From assembly GCF_002863225.1 (NCBI RefSeq), contig NZ_PKEK01000107.1, positions 1-47,861 of the forward strand: a stretch of DNA of 47,861 bases, read 5' to 3'. Below the pieces are notes generated by a model. The model saw only the letters and a program-made list of their open reading frames with translations, searched no databases and had not been told where the DNA came from. Position numbers and translations under genes: made by a program. Positions 24,442 to 32,772 of the stretch are shown one piece after another (the first letter of the stretch is position 1; every line of letters begins with the position of its first letter). The DNA comes from Mycobacterium sp. (GTDB lineage Bacteria; Actinomycetota; Actinomycetes; Mycobacteriales; Mycobacteriaceae).

Positions 24442-25197
24442 CTAGACTCTGCTGGTCCGCGGCGCGAGATGGACGACGTCGCTCACTACCGTCGGATTCG
24501 CTCGCGCGATGGCGATGAGGGACAACATCGCGTTGGCGACATCACCTACCGCGGACATCTTCGACGGAATCTGACCCTCCTGCGCCCAGGATCTGTACAA
24601 CTCGGCCAGGAGCTCTCGATCTGCCCCGCGAAGAATTTCTGTGCCCTCGGTGGGGCCCACACTGACCCGGATCACGGGCAGCTCAGGATGCTCAGCACGC
24701 CAGGATCTCAATATTTCGTCCAGCGCAGCCTTACTCGCGTGATATGCGGCTACGCCTGCGCGAGGCCGACCTACGTCATGGCTCGATGCGACGAGCACGA
24801 CGGCGTTGTCAGTCAGATGCGGCAACGCGGTGCGCAAGACGTGCGACGCACCCACGGCGTTGACGGCATACGTGTGGAGCCACGTCGTGACATCCGTTTC
24901 CTCGATCAGGGCGAAGGGCACGGCAGCGCTGGTGAAGACGACCGCGTCGAGGCCGCCGAAAGTCTCGGCCACCGTGCCGATGACACGTTCGATGGCACCC
25001 GAATTGGACACGTCTAGCTCGTGTGCCGAACCCTCGAGTTGCGCGGCCAGCCTGGCAAGTACGTCCACGCGTCGGGCGGCGAGCGCCACCTTGGCGCCCC
25101 GGGATTGTGCCGCAATGGCCAACGCCTGACCGATTCCGGATGAGGCGCCGATGATCAACATGCGCATGCCTGCGATGTTGGAATGACGATCCGTCAT
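24442..25197 (-). CDS. Short-chain dehydrogenase/reductase
   Basis: The 251-residue SDR has IIGASSGIGQALA (about 14-26), NAVGAS and the catalytic Tyr152/Lys156 (YHASK). The ATG at 25197 is preferred because the longer frame enters the divergent promoter region. The sequence after the active site (ALDEILRSWRAEHPELP) resembles that of the SDR at 15159, so they are probably paralogues. The promoter shares a 200-nt divergent region with the hydrolase at 25396 and contains the GAGAA/TTCTC palindromes. Confidence 0.87.
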   Translation of the reverse strand: MTDRHSNIAGMRMLIIGASSGIGQALAIAAQSRGAKVALAARRVDVLARLAAQLEGSAHELDVSNSGAIERVIGTVAETFGGLDAVVFTSAAVPFALIEETDVTTWLHTYAVNAVGASHVLRTALPHLTDNAVVLVASSHDVGRPRAGVAAYHASKAALDEILRSWRAEHPELPVIRVSVGPTEGTEILRGADRELLAELYRSWAQEGQIPSKMSAVGDVANAMLSLIAIARANPTVVSDVVHLAPRTSRV

Positions 25198-25236
25198 ACC
25201 CTGCTTCCCTTGCCAGATTCGTTGGACGGTTCGCCG

Positions 25237-25264
25237 ATTCTCGCATATGAGAATTGGTGTTCTC
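25237..25264. promoter_or_regulatory. Overlapping palindromes ATTCTC-N6-GAGAAT and GAGAA-N6-TTCTC
   Basis: ATTCTC (25237-25242) pairs with GAGAAT (25249-25254). The right arm is reused with TTCTC (25260-25264). The second palindrome has the same arms and spacing as one at 28943-28958. The site lies between divergent genes starting at 25197 and 25396. Confidence 0.6.
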
Positions 25265-25395
25265 GATAAGCTCGTCGTCGTTCGGGCTTGGGAACCGGAC
25301 AGAGCGACGGGACAACCAAGCATGGTCGACTTCATGGCTGCCGCCGTTGAACAGCCGACGATGCGCGCCGTAGCCGGTGTGCGGGGAGGCCGGGG

Positions 25396-26097
25396 TTGAC
25401 GCTGTTTGCGCTGCTGCACGGCGGCCTGCACCGCGGTTCGTCGTGGGATCTCGTTGCGTCGAAGCTAATGGCCGACGGCCATGATGTCGTTGCGCCGGAC
25501 CTGCCGGTCGACGACGACTCGGCCGGGGCGATGGAATGGGCGCGGGTGGCGATTGACGCCATCGACCGCGTCACCGGGCCTAGCGATTCCGACGACGTGG
25601 TCGTCGTCGGACACTCGATTTCCGGTCTATGCGTACCGGTCGTCGCGTCATTGCGTCCGGTACGCAGAATGGTGTTTGTCGCTGGTCTGATCCCGGTGCC
25701 GGGAACGGCGTTCGCGGCTGAGTTCGCGGCGAACCCCGGCGCTGTTTCGTTCCCGGCGCCGCAGGCGGCTGGCGACGGCCCCTTCGGGCTGACGTGGGAG
25801 TCGGTGCGTGATGGCTTCTATCATGATTGTCCGGAAGCTCTGGCGCGAAGGGCGTTTCGGGAGCTTCGAGGGCAGTCTTTCACCGTGTTCACCGAGCCAT
25901 GTCCGATACAACAGTGGCCTGACGTGCCATCGACGTACATCCTGATGACGGACGATCGTGCCATCGATGTCGGCTGGGTCCGACGCAGCGCTGTCGCCAG
26001 AGGGGCTCACGTGGTCGAGCTCGAAGGTGGACACTCACCGTTCTTTGCGCGACCAACGGAATTGACCGACCTGTTGCGTGGGACGCTGAAACTGTGA
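25396..26097 (+). CDS. Alpha/beta hydrolase (esterase-like)
   Basis: The 233-residue protein has LLHGGLHRGSSWD at the N-terminus (oxyanion HGG), nucleophile Ser74 in GHSISG, and catalytic His213 in EGGHSPFF. Asp in LMTDDRAID is the likely acid. This is the layout of small salicylate-esterase/EST-type hydrolases. It uses a TTG start at 25396 behind GGGGAGG. It may hydrolyse an ester or thioester in the surrounding catabolic pathway, but no specific substrate is indicated. Confidence 0.82.
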   Translation: MTLFALLHGGLHRGSSWDLVASKLMADGHDVVAPDLPVDDDSAGAMEWARVAIDAIDRVTGPSDSDDVVVVGHSISGLCVPVVASLRPVRRMVFVAGLIPVPGTAFAAEFAANPGAVSFPAPQAAGDGPFGLTWESVRDGFYHDCPEALARRAFRELRGQSFTVFTEPCPIQQWPDVPSTYILMTDDRAIDVGWVRRSAVARGAHVVELEGGHSPFFARPTELTDLLRGTLKL

Positions 26098-26119
26098 CGC
26101 CGCGAAGTCATTTCGCAGA

Positions 26120-27214
26120 CTAGGTGCCGAAATCTGTTACGACGGCATTGTGCGGTGCGGTGATGGGCAGGTCCAGCGACGTGGCGATGCCCGGAGCCGC
26201 GTTGACCACGTAGGGGATGGCGTTGACGACGCGCATGGCGGTGGCCTCCATCGCGTTGTCGTTGGCTGAGGCGGGGGTGTCTTCTGTGCCGAGTCGCAGA
26301 TCGCACTGAATGTGGGGTTGGCCCTCGATGATGAGGCGATACGTACCGTTGGGCGCTGAGGCCCACTGCGGCGCAAGATCTGGTGCCATGCGGTTGATGT
26401 GTTCGATCGTGATCACCGGCTGCCCGTTGACCACACCGGTCGTCTCGGCCCGTACGGCGCCACACGTGCCGGCCGGGATGGTGCCGCAGGCGACGTGAAG
26501 ATCGCGAGGTGTGATCACCCGTTCGTACTTCTCCTTGACGGATTCGAGTTCGACGCCGAGTGCCTTGGCGACGAGCCCGATCGGGGGACCCCACGCGAAG
26601 GACTGCGCCCCGTCGAGTTCCAGCATCGGTGTGTAGTCCAGCGGCTCGCCAAATCCCATGGCCGTCACCATCAGGTCCCTGTTGGGATACGCCGAATAGT
26701 CGAAGATCTCCTGCGCTCGAATCGAGCGGATCGTGTTCGACAATGTCGTCAAAAGCACCGCGAATTGGTCACCGGCAAAGCCGGGCTCGATGCCCGAGGT
26801 GTAGATGGTGACACCACCGGCCAGTGCAGCGGCCCGTACCGAATCGGCGAGTTCGGGAATCCACCTGTCCGGAAACATCATTCCCGGTGTATTGGTGGTG
26901 ACGACGTTGAGCCCGCCACGGAGTAAGCGAACATAGTCACGGACCGCAGCGGCATCCATCTCCGCGCTGGCAGCACCGTAGACGACGCAATCGGGTTTCA
27001 GCGCGATGATGTCGTCGAGGTCGTTGGTCGTGGTCACCCCGATCGGGCCGAGCCCGACGATCTCGCCGGCGTCGCGACCGGTCTTCTCCGCGCTGTGCAC
27101 CCAGACCCCGACGATCTCCAGATGTGGGCGTCGCGAGATCGCGCGAATCGCCAGGCTGCTGATCCAACCCGTGGAGATGACGGCAACCCGTAAGACCCTG
27201 TCGTCCATGGTCAT
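26120..27214 (-). CDS. DapB-like dehydrogenase/reductase (copy C), alternative independent start
   Basis: This is the C-terminal module of the fused frame read from its own ATG at 27214 (364 residues), which has GATGAGGGAG before it. It is full length compared with copies A and B: Rossmann start VLRVAVISTGWISSLAI, middle ITIEHINRMAPDLAPQW, end VVNAIPYVVNAAPGIA. GAGAACAC in front of it (27257-27264) resembles a half-site of the local palindromes. It can therefore be made as a separate protein. It overlaps the ligase-reductase entry by design. Confidence 0.7.
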   Translation of the reverse strand: MTMDDRVLRVAVISTGWISSLAIRAISRRPHLEIVGVWVHSAEKTGRDAGEIVGLGPIGVTTTNDLDDIIALKPDCVVYGAASAEMDAAAVRDYVRLLRGGLNVVTTNTPGMMFPDRWIPELADSVRAAALAGGVTIYTSGIEPGFAGDQFAVLLTTLSNTIRSIRAQEIFDYSAYPNRDLMVTAMGFGEPLDYTPMLELDGAQSFAWGPPIGLVAKALGVELESVKEKYERVITPRDLHVACGTIPAGTCGAVRAETTGVVNGQPVITIEHINRMAPDLAPQWASAPNGTYRLIIEGQPHIQCDLRLGTEDTPASANDNAMEATAMRVVNAIPYVVNAAPGIATSLDLPITAPHNAVVTDFGT

Positions 27215-28912
27215 TGCTCCCTCATCCTTGCTACCGGCGATAACCGAACTTACCGCTTGAGAACACGCATTTACGCAAATCGAAGCGCGGGACCAGCGCT
27301 CGGCCAGCAGCCCGCTCAGCTGATCCGCCAGGTCGGACTTCTTGATCTTCCCTGTCGCGGTGAACGGTAGCTGCGCCTTGTCGGTGACCCAAATGAACTT
27401 CGGCACTTTGTACGCGGAGATGTGTTTCCGCAACTGCGCCTTCAAGGACTCGCCATCAAGAGCAGACGCACCCCGGGGAACGACCGCCGCGGCAACCACC
27501 GTGCCACGCTCGCCGTCCTGCGCGCCGACAACATAGGCTTCCAGTACTCCGTCGCAATTCGCCAGTGCCAGTTCGACTTCGGCGGGGGTGACGTTGGTGC
27601 CGCCGCCGGTCTTGATCAGGTCTCCCCGCCTGCCCGTGAACCGGATCCAGCCGTCGTCTGCCAAAACCCCGCAGTCGCCCGTGCGGTAGTAGCCGTCCGG
27701 CGTGAAGACGTCCTCGCGCTCCCGCTTGTAAAGGCGCTGCATCAGCGAATAGCCCCGCGCCCAGATCTCGCCCTCCGCGCCGACCGGAACCGGTTGTCCG
27801 GATTCAGGATCGACGACGAGGTGCTCGAGCCCGTCGATGGTCAAGCCTCCGGTTCCGGCCCGCTCGGGCGGCTGGGGTACGTAGGGATCGACCCCCGCGT
27901 GGTTTCCGCAGAGTTCGGTCATGCCCAGCGCATTCGCACCCTGTGGACGTCGGTCGGGCGGAACCATCGCGGGCATGCTGGTGCGGATGACCGAGGTCAG
28001 ATCGCGTTTGGCGAAGTCCGGGTGCTCGGCGAGCGTCTTTCCCTGCTGCGGCCATCCGAGAGTGATGGTGGCACGGTGAGCCTCGATGAGCGCCAGAGCT
28101 TCTGCCGCGTCGAATGCCGGCTGCGTGACCAGCGTGGCGCCATGATGAATGACCGCATTCAGTCCCGTGATGAGACCGCCGACCCAGAAGAACGGCATCG
28201 CCGTGAACATCACCGAGTCACCTGTGACGCCGTACTGGAACGTGAGGTTGTAGGTGTGGCGAACGAGCGCCCCATGCGTGTGTACCGGCGCTTTCGGGGG
28301 ACCGGTGCTGCCCGAGGTGTAGATGATGACGACGTCGTCGGCCGGTGTCACACACGACTCGATGTCGACCAGGAAGTCGTCGTCGATGTCCGATTCCGCC
28401 GGCGCCGCGTCATCGGTCAGCGCCGTCGCCCACTCCCGGTCGCAGCCGCCCCAGACCGCTACGGTGCGCAAGTACGGTGCGGCACGTACCGCGATGCGAC
28501 CAGGGCTGTGCTGATCCGCGAGCCCGGGGAGCGCCTCTTCGAGACGCGCCAGAAAGTCGTTGTTGCGAAGCGCCGGCCACGCCACGACGGCGCGCAAATC
28601 CGCGTGCCGGGTGGTCCAGGCCAATTCAGATGCTTTGTAGAAAGTGTTGAGCGGCACAGCGACCGCGCCGATGCGGGTGGTGGCGAACCATGCGACTGCC
28701 CACTCGATACCGTTCGGCATGAGGATGCCGACGTGGTCGCCCTTGCCGATGCCGTGTGACAACAGGTCGACGGCCAAGCGGGCCGACCGCCGTTCGAGAT
28801 CGACGTAGGTCAGTTCGCGGTCGTCGGCGATCACGAAAGGCGTGTCCCCGAACTGCTCCGCACTCGACCGCACGAGAACCGGGATCGTGGGGATGATCGT
28901 CGGAAAGGGCAT
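26120..28912 (-). CDS. Acyl-CoA synthetase fused in frame to a DapB-like reductase
   Basis: From the ATG at 28912 there is one open frame of 930 residues. Residues 1 to about 530 are an AMP-forming ligase: P-loop IIYTSGSTGPPKAPVHTHG (usual TGxPKG altered to PPKA), MTELCGNHAG, YRTGDCGVLADDGWIRFTGR and the catalytic Lys region FTATGKIKKSD. The family normally stops soon after this. Here a linker (LAERWSRASICVNACSQ...) leads without a stop into the reductase beginning MTMDDRVLRVAV (about residue 567). It is either a real bifunctional enzyme or a lost stop codon. It is divergent from the SnoaL-like gene at 28988. Confidence 0.75.
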   Translation of the reverse strand: MPFPTIIPTIPVLVRSSAEQFGDTPFVIADDRELTYVDLERRSARLAVDLLSHGIGKGDHVGILMPNGIEWAVAWFATTRIGAVAVPLNTFYKASELAWTTRHADLRAVVAWPALRNNDFLARLEEALPGLADQHSPGRIAVRAAPYLRTVAVWGGCDREWATALTDDAAPAESDIDDDFLVDIESCVTPADDVVIIYTSGSTGPPKAPVHTHGALVRHTYNLTFQYGVTGDSVMFTAMPFFWVGGLITGLNAVIHHGATLVTQPAFDAAEALALIEAHRATITLGWPQQGKTLAEHPDFAKRDLTSVIRTSMPAMVPPDRRPQGANALGMTELCGNHAGVDPYVPQPPERAGTGGLTIDGLEHLVVDPESGQPVPVGAEGEIWARGYSLMQRLYKREREDVFTPDGYYRTGDCGVLADDGWIRFTGRRGDLIKTGGGTNVTPAEVELALANCDGVLEAYVVGAQDGERGTVVAAAVVPRGASALDGESLKAQLRKHISAYKVPKFIWVTDKAQLPFTATGKIKKSDLADQLSGLLAERWSRASICVNACSQAVSSVIAGSKDEGAMTMDDRVLRVAVISTGWISSLAIRAISRRPHLEIVGVWVHSAEKTGRDAGEIVGLGPIGVTTTNDLDDIIALKPDCVVYGAASAEMDAAAVRDYVRLLRGGLNVVTTNTPGMMFPDRWIPELADSVRAAALAGGVTIYTSGIEPGFAGDQFAVLLTTLSNTIRSIRAQEIFDYSAYPNRDLMVTAMGFGEPLDYTPMLELDGAQSFAWGPPIGLVAKALGVELESVKEKYERVITPRDLHVACGTIPAGTCGAVRAETTGVVNGQPVITIEHINRMAPDLAPQWASAPNGTYRLIIEGQPHIQCDLRLGTEDTPASANDNAMEATAMRVVNAIPYVVNAAPGIATSLDLPITAPHNAVVTDFGT

Positions 28913-28933
28913 GGGCGAAGGATAGTTGGTTTC

Positions 28934-28960
28934 CCGAGAATCGAGAACCACCATTCTCGG
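28934..28960. promoter_or_regulatory. Operator-like palindrome CCGAGAAT-N11-ATTCTCGG with inner GAGAA-N6-TTCTC
   Basis: An 8-bp perfect inverted repeat (28934-28941 and 28953-28960) between the divergent ligase (28912) and SnoaL-like (28988) starts. The inner palindrome, GAGAA (28943-28947) and TTCTC (28954-28958), copies the arrangement at 25249-25264. Confidence 0.65.
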
Positions 28961-28987
28961 TTGTGCGCGTGGTATTACCATGCCGTG

Positions 28988-29551
28988 ATGGCGAGTCCTG
29001 ATGACCAGACGGCAGCTCGACTCGATCGGATCGAGTCCAGTCAGGCGATCGCCCAGTTGCCCAGTAGGTACGCGATGGCTCTCGACGCGCGTGACCTCGA
29101 CGCATTGGTGGCGCTGTTCGTCGAGGACGTCGACGCAGGGGCTGAGGGCCGTGGCCGGGAGGCACTGAAGCGCTGGTACGACGGGGTTTTGCGGCGGTTC
29201 TATCGGAGTATTCACCTGGTCTGCGGGCACCAGTTCGACTTCGTCGACGCCGACCACGCGACCGGTTCGATCTATTGCCGGGCTGAGCACGAGGACGGCG
29301 ACGGGTGGTTCGTGATCGCGATGCGTTACGACGACGTGTACGAACGCCGCGACGGCCAGTGGGGCTTTGTGCGTCGGCGGGAGCACCCGTGGTATTCGGT
29401 CGACGTGACCGAGCGCCCGGGGCCGGATTTCGTGCGGTGGCCGATGGACGTTTCCCTGCGGGCGGCCATGCCGCAGCGCATGCCCACCTGGAAACCCTTC
29501 TGGGAATCCGGTGATCCCACCTTGCCCCGGCAGCTTTCTGCGCGGCCCTAG
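28988..29551 (+). CDS. SnoaL-like (NTF2-fold) protein
   Basis: The 187-residue protein has the SnoaL-like/NTF2 pattern: SQAIAQLPSRYAMALDARDLDALVALFVED at 19-48 and a beta-sheet core ending YERRDGQWGFVRREHPW (RRREHPW). Members are small isomerases, cyclases or hydratases, often steroid- or polyketide-acting, with a conical hydrophobic pocket. The ATG at 28988 is divergent from the ligase gene. Two other family members are in the window, 32222-32772 (broken) and 46097-46534. Confidence 0.8.
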   Translation: MASPDDQTAARLDRIESSQAIAQLPSRYAMALDARDLDALVALFVEDVDAGAEGRGREALKRWYDGVLRRFYRSIHLVCGHQFDFVDADHATGSIYCRAEHEDGDGWFVIAMRYDDVYERRDGQWGFVRRREHPWYSVDVTERPGPDFVRWPMDVSLRAAMPQRMPTWKPFWESGDPTLPRQLSARP

Positions 29552-29689
29552 CGACCGCTAGGCCGACTGACGGAGTTTACAATCGCAGCCGGAACTGAAA
29601 TTCTCAATAAGCGTAAATAAACGTTATCGCTGACTGGACGGGTGTTGCGGCGGCCGCGCAGTGACACGTCGCCGGTGCCCACGGACAAC

Positions 29690-30922
29690 ATGGAGGACGT
29701 CATTTCCGACGACAAGGTACTCAGCGGAGTGCGTGTGCTGGAGGTCGCGGCCTGGACGTTCGTCCCCTCTGCGGGTGCGGTGCTGGCCGAGTGGGGCGCT
29801 GAGGTCATCAAAGTGGAACCGCGCAACGGTGGTGACCCCCAGCGTGGGCTGGTGACAATGGGTATCGTCGACGCCGGGGGTGGCTCGGTCAACTACATGA
29901 TCGAGATTCCGAATCGCGGCAAGAAGTCGATCGGCGTCGACCTGATGACCCCAGGCGGCCGAGAAGTCGTCCGCGAACTCGCCAAGACGTGCGATGTGTT
30001 TCTGACCAGCTATCTGCCGAACCGCCGCAAGAAGATGGGCATAGACGTCGCTGACATCCAGGCAGTCAATCCTGGCATCGTCTACGTACGCGGGTCAGGT
30101 CACGGCCCGAAGGGGCCGGATTCCGACAAACCGGGATACGACGGAGTGTCCTACTGGGCCCGCGGTGGTATCGCCACGGTACTCAGCGAAGACGCAGACG
30201 AATTGGTGCGGTCGCGCCCCGCCTTCGGAGATCTGTTGGGCGGTATGACCATTGCGGGTGGAATCGCTGCGGCGCTGTACAAAAAGGCGACCACCGGCAA
30301 AGGCTCGGTGGTCGACGTGTCGCTTCTTGGGCTCGCCGCGTGGAATCTCAGCCCCGATGTCGCCGTCAGCCAAATCCACGGTGGCGGCGCCATTCCGAAA
30401 TACGGTCACGCCGATGCTCCCAATCCACTGGTCGGAACCTACCGCACCAAGGACGACCGCCACGTTCAGCTGATGATGCTCCAACTCGACAAGTTCTACG
30501 CAGAAGCCATGCACGCCATCGGTGTTCCTGAGTTGATCGATGATCCGCGATTCGCGGAACCGACCTCGCGCTTCGAAAATCGCGTCGCGCTGATCGCGTT
30601 GTTGGATGACGCTTTCGCGCAACGCACCCTCGCCGAATGGCGCGAGACGCTGGCCGGGCTCTCGGGCGCCTGGGGCGTCGTGCAGACGCCGGGCGAGCTC
30701 TGTGCGGACCCGGCGGTGACGGCAAACGGCTATCTCGCCCACACCGCCACGATGAACGGGCTGCCGTACGCACTACCGACGAATCCTGTGCAGTTCGACG
30801 AGCAGCCGGTCGTGCCGCCCGGTGCACCCGAACACGGTCAGCACACCGAGGAGGTCTTGATGGACGCCGGCATGACATGGGACGCCATCGAGGAGTACAA
30901 AGAAGCTGGAGCGATCTTATGA
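29690..30922 (+). CDS. CaiB/BaiF-type (family III) CoA transferase
   Basis: The 410-residue protein has LSGVRVLEVAAWTFVPSAGAVLAEWGAEVIKVEP near the start, the catalytic Asp151 in KPGYDGVSYWARGG, and the GTYRTKDDRHVQLMM domain. Family III enzymes move CoA between acids through an aspartyl-CoA intermediate, so this can activate an acid without ATP. The ATG at 29690 is preferred; GTG 29678 in frame is possible. The stop overlaps the following P450 start (ATGA), so the two are coupled. Confidence 0.88.
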   Translation: MEDVISDDKVLSGVRVLEVAAWTFVPSAGAVLAEWGAEVIKVEPRNGGDPQRGLVTMGIVDAGGGSVNYMIEIPNRGKKSIGVDLMTPGGREVVRELAKTCDVFLTSYLPNRRKKMGIDVADIQAVNPGIVYVRGSGHGPKGPDSDKPGYDGVSYWARGGIATVLSEDADELVRSRPAFGDLLGGMTIAGGIAAALYKKATTGKGSVVDVSLLGLAAWNLSPDVAVSQIHGGGAIPKYGHADAPNPLVGTYRTKDDRHVQLMMLQLDKFYAEAMHAIGVPELIDDPRFAEPTSRFENRVALIALLDDAFAQRTLAEWRETLAGLSGAWGVVQTPGELCADPAVTANGYLAHTATMNGLPYALPTNPVQFDEQPVVPPGAPEHGQHTEEVLMDAGMTWDAIEEYKEAGAIL

Positions 30923-32141
30923 ATTCCATTACTTCACAGGCAGATTCGGTCGAGTTCGACCCGTTCTCTCAGGAATTCTTCGACGGGGCGTACGACACCT
31001 ACCGTCGCCTGCGTGACGAGGCGCCCGTGTACTACAGCGCCAAGTGGGATTTCTGGGCTTTGAGCAGATACGACGATGTCGCGCCTGCCACCAAGGATCA
31101 CGAAACATACTCGTCGGCCAAAGGCGCCACCCTGGACATGGTCAAGGCGCATGACGATGCCATTCCCGTGCCCAAGGTGATCATCTCCATGGACCCTCCC
31201 GAGCATCAGAAGATGCGCAAACTGGTGAGCAATGTGTTCACCCCGCGCGCGATCGCGTCGTTGGAAAGCATGGTCCGCGAGAAGGTGTACGAGCGCATCG
31301 AAGCGCTGGACCCGTCGTCATTCGACGTGGTCGCCGACTTCTCGGCGCTGTTTCCCAACGACGTGATCACCACGATGCTCGGGGTGCCGAAGGAGGATCG
31401 CGATCAGATTCGGCAGTGGGTGGATCTGTTGCTGGAACGTCATCCCGGCGAGATCGCAGTGCCCCCAACGGGCTTCGAAGCCTCGATGAATACGGGTATC
31501 TACTACTACAAGCTGATTCAAGACCGACGCGCTGCGCCACAGGACGACATGATCAGCCGGCTCATCGAGACCGAAATCGAACGCGACGGACAGGTGGAAA
31601 AGCTGACCGATGTCGATATTGCCGGGTTTGCGACACTGCTGGGCGGCGCGGGTGCCGAGACCGTCACCAAGTTGATCGGCAACGCGATGGTCGCGTTCGC
31701 GGACTTTCCCGACCAGTGGCAGAAGCTGCGTGCCGATCGCAGCAAGATTCCCGTAGCGGTCGAGGAGTTGCTGCGGTACGAAGCACCGTCGCAATATCAG
31801 GTGCGGACAGCCATGCGCGATGTGACGTTGCACGGCATCACGATTCCCGCCGGGAGCGCGGTGCTGCTGATGACGGGCTCGGCGACCGCGACGAGCGGAT
31901 GTTCCCCGATCCCGACCGGTTGGAGATCGATCGCGAACGCAAGATGGGCTTCAATCTCGCACTCGGTTATGGCATTCACAGCTGTCTGGGTGCCGCCCTG
32001 GCGCGAATGGAGGGCCGTATCGCAATCGAGGCCTTGCTCGATTTCATTCCCGAGTACGAGGTCGATCGCGACGGCCTACGACGGGTGGCAATGGCGAACG
32101 TCTGCGGGTGGTCCAATGTGCCCGTCCGTGCGGTGAATTGA
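30919..32141 (+). pseudogene. Cytochrome P450 broken by a one-base deletion
   Basis: Residues 1 to about 322 read normally from the ATG at 30919: I-helix GGAGAETVTK, K-helix EELLR. After GSA at 31882-31884 the frame becomes nonsense to a stop at 32136. The missing end is found in the next frame: DERMFPDPDRLEIDRERKMGF, then heme loop GYGIHSCLG with Cys codon 31983-31985, to a stop at 32141. Adding one A at 31885 (GCG-AAC-CGC, giving the usual SANRDE) restores a 407-residue P450. It is either a recent pseudogene or a sequencing error. Confidence 0.88.
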
Positions 32142-32221
32142 CTGCTCCGCACCACGGGCCGGCCCCGCACCCCCGGCGGTGACATCACAACCGAAAGCTA
32201 CTGACCGGAAGGGCGGCTCGG

Positions 32222-32772
32222 ATGAACCAAGCTCGAGTGGACCTGCATCGAAGGATTGCGTATGGCAAGTGGGAGGCCTATGCAAAAGCCACGGAGACGA
32301 ACCACGTCACGTACGGAGACGAGTGGGTCTACGCACCCGACGCCGTGATGATGTGCCCGCTATTCAACGGTGGTGTGGCGCAGCCGATGGCCGACCTTTT
32401 CACGGACGAACTGGCGGCAGCCATCGCGAAATACGCACCCGACGGAGAGACATGCTGACCCCTGAGTTCCGCATGTGGTGGAAACACATGCCGGACTTCA
32501 AAATCGTCTCGCCTTTCGAATGTGCCGCCGCCGACTGGGGTTTCGCGGTGCGCGACACCTACGCGGGGACGCTCCCCGACGGGACGGTGCTGCAACTGCA
32601 CGAATGGGACTATGTGTGGACCAACGAGGAGGGCCACATCAAACGATGGGACTGGTTCGTCGACTCCCGCGAGTGGTACCCGTTTCTGGACATCATCGGA
32701 CTCGATCCCGACAACCTCACCTACCAGGGCTATACGCTCAACTTCCTGCGCGAGGGCGGCGTCGGTGATTGA
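32222..32772 (+). pseudogene. SnoaL-like protein broken by a one-base deletion
   Basis: The first 75 or so residues (MNQARVDLHRRIAYGKWEAY...AKYAPDGET) end at a stop at 32458. The continuation MLTPEFRMWWKHMPDFKIV...TYQGYTLNFL lies one frame over and ends at 32772. One added base near 32445-32450 (restoring GETMLTPEF) gives a 183-residue protein of normal family size. An NTF2-like fold is inferred from length and the tryptophan/aromatic-rich core. The 3' end overlaps the convergent TetR gene by 43 nt. Confidence 0.72.

Noticed and set aside
26102..26116. Hairpin GCGAA-N5-TTCGC between convergent genes ending at 26097 and 26120
   Set aside because: Five-bp stem without a U-tract; could be chance in GC-rich DNA.
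28913..29386. 158-residue N-terminal extension of the ligase frame
   Set aside because: It runs antisense through the SnoaL-like gene and the promoter palindrome; the ATG at 28912 starts at the normal ligase N-terminus.
30637..30918. Extension of the P450 frame into the CoA transferase
   Set aside because: Sequence is the shifted frame of the CoA transferase; the ATGA overlap start at 30919 is the real one.
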